From contig ASZN01000076.1 of NCBI GenBank assembly GCA_000406005.1, forward strand, positions 1 to 25,631: a stretch of 25,631 bases of DNA, given 5' to 3'. Made by a program: the position numbers and the translations under genes. Shown piece by piece: positions 24,469 through 25,631 of the stretch. This stretch comes from Candidatus Poribacteria bacterium WGA-3G. Its GTDB lineage: Bacteria > Poribacteria > WGA-4E > WGA-3G. Each line of letters begins with the position of its first letter. The stretch's first letter is position 1. The notes below the pieces were generated by a model. The model searched no databases. It saw only the letters and a list, made by a program, of their open reading frames with translations, and was not told where the DNA came from.

Positions 24469-25440
24469 TCACATATCTTTCTGTTTTAAGGCATCGACAA
24501 CCTGTTGTATGTCTTTCGGTATCGGTGTTGAGAACGATACGTCTTCGCCTGTTACTGGATGCGTAAAGCCGAGATGACGCGCATGTAACGCTTGACGTTT
24601 CAGGCGTGCAAGTGCCTGTTTCAACGCCGCTGTTTCTGCATCGTTTAGTGCCCGTTGCTCGCCGCCGTAAACTGCATCGCCAACCACGGGATGCCCGATA
24701 TGCTGAAGATGGACGCGAATCTGATGGAGCCGACCCGTCTCTAACGTGAGTCGAACGCGCGCGAATTGCGGATACCGTTCCAAAACTTCGTAGTGCGTGA
24801 CGGCGTGCCGCCCACCGGTTTTGACTGTCGTCATCCGCCGCCGATCGCGACGGCTCCGTGCGATGCGTGCGTCAATCGTACCGGTGGCTTCCGATGGCAC
24901 GCCACAGACGACAGCGATATACTGCCGTGTGATACTATGCGCCTCAAATTGTGCCGAGAGTCCACGATGCACGACATCCGTCTTCGCAACGACGAGGACA
25001 CCCGATGTGTCTTTATCCAACCGATGCACAATACCCGGACGTTCTACGCCACCGATACCGGATAGGTCCGTGCAGTGCGAGAGCAGCGCGTTGACAAGCG
25101 TGCCGCTGTTCACACCGCTCGCAGGATGAACAAGCATGCCAGCGGCTTTGTTCAGAACGATGAGATAGCGATCTTCGTGAAGGATGTCAAGCGGGATGTT
25201 CTCTGGTGCTGCGGTGTCGAGCGGACAGGTGGCTGGGAGCGTTAAGCACACCCGGTCACCCGTGCGGAGTCGATAACTCGTCTGTTTCGCTAATTTATCG
25301 TTGACGGTGACATCGCCGTCGCGAATCAGTCGCTGCAGGCGGGTTCGCGACATCTCCTGCGTCGCGTCCATTAGGAACCGGTCTAAACGGGTACCGTGAT
25401 GCGCTTCTTGGATGTGATAGATCTGCGTTTGGTGCTTCAT
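24469..25440 (-). CDS. rluD: RluD-type 23S rRNA pseudouridine synthase
   Basis: This 323-residue enzyme converts uridines in 23S rRNA to pseudouridine. An S4 RNA-binding domain lies at ~17-70 (RLDRFLMDATQEMSRTRLQR...). The catalytic domain contains PGIVHRLDKDTSGVLVVAKT with the active-site Asp at 142, and further family motifs TGRLHQIRVHLQHIGHPVVG and DAVYGG. Length and layout are normal for the RluA/RluC/RluD family; the symbol rluD is the best guess within it. The ATG at 25440 begins MKHQTQIYHIQEAHHGTRLD. A MITE copy starts about 50 bp upstream. Confidence 0.92.
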   Translation of the reverse strand: MKHQTQIYHIQEAHHGTRLDRFLMDATQEMSRTRLQRLIRDGDVTVNDKLAKQTSYRLRTGDRVCLTLPATCPLDTAAPENIPLDILHEDRYLIVLNKAAGMLVHPASGVNSGTLVNALLSHCTDLSGIGGVERPGIVHRLDKDTSGVLVVAKTDVVHRGLSAQFEAHSITRQYIAVVCGVPSEATGTIDARIARSRRDRRRMTTVKTGGRHAVTHYEVLERYPQFARVRLTLETGRLHQIRVHLQHIGHPVVGDAVYGGEQRALNDAETAALKQALARLKRQALHARHLGFTHPVTGEDVSFSTPIPKDIQQVVDALKQKDM

Positions 25441-25493
25441 GCGGATACTGTTTTTTTGCGTAAAGACTACAATTAACGAGACATCTATAGAAA

Positions 25494-25631
25494 GCGGGGT
25501 TAATGAAGATTAATTTATTAATTCGGTAATATCAGAACGTGCGATGAATCGCACTACTACGAACCCGCCCGTTTGTAGTAGGGCAATTCATTGCCCGTCA
25601 ATTACCGAAATATTTTTTCAAACTTCATCAA
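25494..25631. mobile_element. Palindromic MITE, copy 2 (inverted, cut by window end)
   Basis: GCGGGGTTAATGAAG, then ATTCGGTAAT, GTGCGATGAATCGCAC, GTAGGGCAATTCATTGCCC and finally TTTCAAACTTCATCAA form the reverse complement of the element at 23250-23400. Only the last few bases of the terminal repeat fall outside the window. Confidence 0.72.

Overview
The window looks like chromosomal DNA of an uncultivated bacterium rich in repeats. Housekeeping-type genes with fairly high GC (bat genes, aldo/keto reductase, rluD) lie on the right, and an accessory defence region fills most of the left and centre. The dense families of small palindromic elements (units such as GTGCGAT-TC-ATCGCAC and GGGCAAT-GA-ATTGCCC) and the gene styles remind me of Candidatus Poribacteria or similar sponge/marine lineages. 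That is a low-confidence impression, because there is no rRNA or other marker gene here.

Left end (1-2890): a truncated IS630-type transposase, an array of TGACGT boxes, a TGTTACAC-type palindrome, REP-like hairpins, a MITE-like element and an orphan CRISPR array. The array (30-bp repeat, spacers of 34-37 nt) is broken near its upstream end by an interspersed repeat, and that repeat carries a further TIR-bounded element flanked by 23-bp direct repeats. No adaptation or interference cas genes are present.

Defence island (2893-15272): a ClpP-fold SDH_sah serine protease and a small unknown protein are transcribed leftward. They diverge, from a shared promoter/dyad, from a rightward cluster. 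That cluster is a beta-class DNA methyltransferase (Mod), an AT-rich pair that I read as the Kiwa system (kwaA membrane protein, kwaB DUF4868), a signal-peptide/TM/coiled-coil/helical-repeat protein, a type III-like helicase-nuclease (Res) overlapping it, and an OLD-family ATPase-TOPRIM nuclease. The simplest reading is one Mod/Res restriction-modification pair into which Kiwa and the membrane protein were inserted.

Centre (15273-19846): about 1.6 kb of decayed, repeat-rich DNA; a second copy of the TGACGT array directly upstream of an XRE-type regulator; a short decayed cas6 fragment; a TPR-UPF0175 fusion antitoxin followed by a truncated DUF3368 PIN toxin; and an intact cas6. Cas6 is about 17 kb from the CRISPR array and sits downstream of a CopD-like membrane protein.

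Right end (19864-25631): CopD-like protein, batD and batC (aerotolerance/Bat type, without batA/batB here), aldo/keto reductase and an RluD-type pseudouridine synthase, all on the minus strand. Two inverted copies of a 151-bp palindromic MITE flank the last two genes.
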